A DNA stretch of 8,290 nt from contig JABHOU010000405.1 in the NCBI GenBank assembly GCA_018695085.1, positions 1 to 8,290 on the forward strand, in the 5' to 3' direction. The notes below the pieces were generated by a model. The model saw nothing but the letters and a program-made list of their open reading frames with translations. It searched no databases and was not told the DNA's origin. The translations under genes were made by a program, and so were the position numbers. This DNA comes from Opitutia bacterium. Lineage in GTDB: Bacteria; Verrucomicrobiota; Verrucomicrobiia; Opitutales; Seribacteraceae. Positions within the stretch are counted from its first letter, which is position 1. Each line of letters begins with the position of its first letter. Shown piece by piece: positions 6,763 to 8,290 of the stretch.

Positions 6763-8049
6763 ATGCGACGTGACTTCATCAAATTCTGCGGGAAAGCCGG
6801 CCTCGGTTTGACCATGCCCCTAAGTTGGCAAGGCTTGGCGAAAGGAAAAGCAAATGAGCCAGATGCCTACGAGGGCCCCTATTACGTGGTCTTCAATGCT
6901 TCGGGTGGTTGGGACACGACCTATTTGATGGACCCAAAAGGAGTCAATGATATCAATCGCCTGTACAAGGAGGGCGATATCCTAACTAACGGGAAACACA
7001 AGTTCGCCCCGACTGCCAAGCAGGTCAAAAAAGGCATGAGCAACGAGGATTTCTTCAAGGTCTACGGTGAAGAATTACTCGTTTTCAATGGCATGGACTA
7101 CTCCATCAACAACCATTCCCCCTGCAAACGGTACATGGCAACCGGCAAGCTCGACAGCTTGGCCTACCCCACTTTCGCTGCGCTCGCGGCCGCCAGTTTA
7201 GCCAAGGAGGCACCCTTGGGCTTCCTGACCTTCGGCAACTATTCCGCAACCGGGAACCTGGTTCCAATGGCTCGGGTCCCCTATCCGCAATCCCTAAAAC
7301 TGATCGCCAATGCGGACTCCGTACAGGGGATTGCGCGATTGCCTTACCACGATGACTTCGCCCTCGACTTGATCGAGAAAGCCTTGGGCGAAGGAGCCGA
7401 TGCGGCACACATGGAGCAAGTGCCGCTGCCCCGGGCGGAACGAGCTAAAAGCATGCTATACGCGGCTCAAAAGAATTCCAAGGCCCTCAAGCGGGTAACG
7501 CCGTTCATCAGCCAAAACGCACCCAAGGAACGATTGGCAAGACAAGCGGACATCGCATTGTCGTGCTTCAAGGGCGGAGTCTGCGTATCGGCCAATTTAT
7601 CAATCGGCCAATTCGACAGCCACGCCACCAACGATCCCGACCAAATGCGACTGATCCCGGAGTTTTTGACCGGGGTCGACTACTTGATGAAGCGAGCCGA
7701 GGAGTTGAAGATTCGCGACAAGCTGGTTGTGGTCATACAGAGCGAGATGGGACGGACGCCCCACTACAACAAAGGCCAAGGGAAAGACCATTGGTCGATC
7801 GGCTCGATCATGTTCATGGGACAAGGTATCCGCGGCAATCGTGTCGTGGGAGCTACCGACGAAAGACAGTTCCTAATTCCCATCGACAACAAGACATTGT
7901 CAATAGACGAGGAAAACGGCATCCGCACCCGACCTGAGCACATCCATCTCGCGCTACGCGAGCTGGCTGGGATCGAGGATCACCCCTTCAGCAAAAAGTT
8001 TCCGCTGAAGATCCCCGAGGAGGAGAGGCTCCAAGGCCTCTTCGGGTAG
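6763..8049 (+). CDS. Tat-exported DUF1501 protein (alkaline phosphatase superfamily fold)
   Basis: A 428-residue protein starting MRRDFIKFCGKAGLGL, a twin-arginine (Tat) signal with Arg2-Arg3, so it is probably exported folded, perhaps with metal bound. The DUF1501 pattern is clear: SGGWDTT (47-53), FDSHATND (284-291), VVVIQSEMGRTP (322-333), GKDHW (340-344) and GNRVVGATDE (358-367). Asp51, Asp285, His287, Glu328, Asp342 and His343 sit where this superfamily places metal or catalytic residues; that reading is by analogy. Length is typical (400-480). I chose the ATG at 6763 because it begins exactly at the Tat motif; the reading frame stays open 40 codons further upstream (ATG at 6643) but that would overlap the cytochrome gene by 109 bp and bury the signal. 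No Shine-Dalgarno sequence lies in the 11-bp gap, so translation may be coupled to the upstream gene. The enzymatic activity of the family is unknown; a sulfatase- or phosphatase-like hydrolase is possible. Confidence 0.92.
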   Translation: MRRDFIKFCGKAGLGLTMPLSWQGLAKGKANEPDAYEGPYYVVFNASGGWDTTYLMDPKGVNDINRLYKEGDILTNGKHKFAPTAKQVKKGMSNEDFFKVYGEELLVFNGMDYSINNHSPCKRYMATGKLDSLAYPTFAALAAASLAKEAPLGFLTFGNYSATGNLVPMARVPYPQSLKLIANADSVQGIARLPYHDDFALDLIEKALGEGADAAHMEQVPLPRAERAKSMLYAAQKNSKALKRVTPFISQNAPKERLARQADIALSCFKGGVCVSANLSIGQFDSHATNDPDQMRLIPEFLTGVDYLMKRAEELKIRDKLVVVIQSEMGRTPHYNKGQGKDHWSIGSIMFMGQGIRGNRVVGATDERQFLIPIDNKTLSIDEENGIRTRPEHIHLALRELAGIEDHPFSKKFPLKIPEEERLQGLFG

Positions 8050-8065
8050 AAGTCCGTTTACTTGC

Positions 8066-8290
8066 TCAAGGCTTCGTGGCGGGCAGTTCCTTGATCGTTA
8101 TGTTCTTGAACTTGACCGGCGCCCCGTGCCCGCAGAAGCAAAGATGACCGCTGCGACGCTGTGATCCCTTATGCTTGGGCTTCTGCTTATTCAGTTCATC
8201 CAAATTGGCATTCAAGATGAGGACTCCATTTAGTTCCACCTTCACCAGCGGTCCATCAACTGTCACCTTCTCGTGGTTCCATTCGCCGAC
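8066..8290 (-). CDS. DUF1080 (3-keto-disaccharide hydrolase-like) protein, C-terminal fragment, 5' end outside window
   Basis: The last 74 residues of a protein that enters from the right edge and stops at TGA (8068-8066). GEWNHEKVTVDG, then VKVELNGVLILNANLDEL, then RRSGHLCFCGHGAPVKFKNITIKEL is the typical closing part of the DUF1080/PF06439 jelly-roll domain, in which the corresponding motif is usually RSGYIGLQDHG.PV.FRNI.I.EL. Known members with tested activity cleave 3-keto-glycosides, and others act as glycan-binding modules, usually secreted; the export signal would lie outside the window. Convergent with the DUF1501 gene, with only 16 bp between the stops and no clear terminator. The CFCG in place of the common LQDH spacing is a small local variation. 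Family assignment is good but rests on a fragment. Confidence 0.87.
   Translation of the reverse strand, partial: VGEWNHEKVTVDGPLVKVELNGVLILNANLDELNKQKPKHKGSQRRSGHLCFCGHGAPVKFKNITIKELPATKP

Noticed and set aside
8036..8066. Terminator between the convergent DUF1501 and DUF1080 genes
   Set aside because: Only a 4-bp stem (CTTC/GAAG) with no T-run is visible in and around the 16-bp gap.
1..8290. CRISPR array, tRNA/rRNA, insertion sequence, toxin-antitoxin or phage-defence system
   Set aside because: No repeated spacers, no tRNA-like cloverleaf, no terminal inverted repeats or transposase, and every substantial gene is accounted for by metabolic or exported-protein families.

Overview
The window looks like a piece of a chromosome from the Planctomycetota/Verrucomicrobiota/Lentisphaerota group, with a member of Verrucomicrobiota or Planctomycetota most likely. 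The basis is gene content: a formylglycine-type sulfatase, a DUF1080 (3-keto-disaccharide hydrolase-like) protein, a 'planctomycete-type' dihaem cytochrome, and a DUF1501 protein with a twin-arginine signal lying directly downstream of that cytochrome. This set is characteristic of those phyla. Starts are poorly marked by Shine-Dalgarno sequences. No rRNA, tRNA, CRISPR array, insertion sequence or phage gene was seen.

Layout from left to right. (1) 1-915, minus strand: N-terminal 305 residues of a secreted type I sulfatase, running off the left edge. (2) 916-1059: divergent intergenic region. (3) 1060-3480, plus strand: a probable two-gene unit, a TIM-barrel protein of the xylose isomerase-like kind followed 24 bp later by a C1B cysteine peptidase of the bleomycin hydrolase/PepC family. 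(4) 3481-3544: short convergent gap. (5) 3545-4333, minus strand: an NAD(P)H-dependent aldo/keto reductase whose C-terminus looks short. (6) 4334-4450: AT-rich divergent gap. (7) 4451-8049, plus strand: a second two-gene unit, an exported dihaem c-type cytochrome of the PSCyt/DUF1549-DUF1588 kind and, 11 bp later, a Tat-exported DUF1501 protein of the alkaline-phosphatase superfamily. (8) 8066-8290, minus strand: C-terminal 74 residues of a DUF1080 protein, running off the right edge.

How they may work together. The sulfatase and the DUF1080 protein at the two ends point to use of (sulfated) glycans outside the cytoplasm. The cytochrome/DUF1501 pair is a very common two-gene cassette in these phyla whose biochemical role is not established. 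The TIM-barrel protein, the cysteine peptidase and the reductase appear cytoplasmic and have no obvious shared substrate with the others. I do not see a clear new defence or mobile system. The most unusual points are the peptidase, which keeps its catalytic residues but ends before the C-terminal arm that normally makes this family aminopeptidases, its pairing with an unassigned TIM-barrel gene, and a leader sequence that copies the 16S rRNA anti-Shine-Dalgarno tail.
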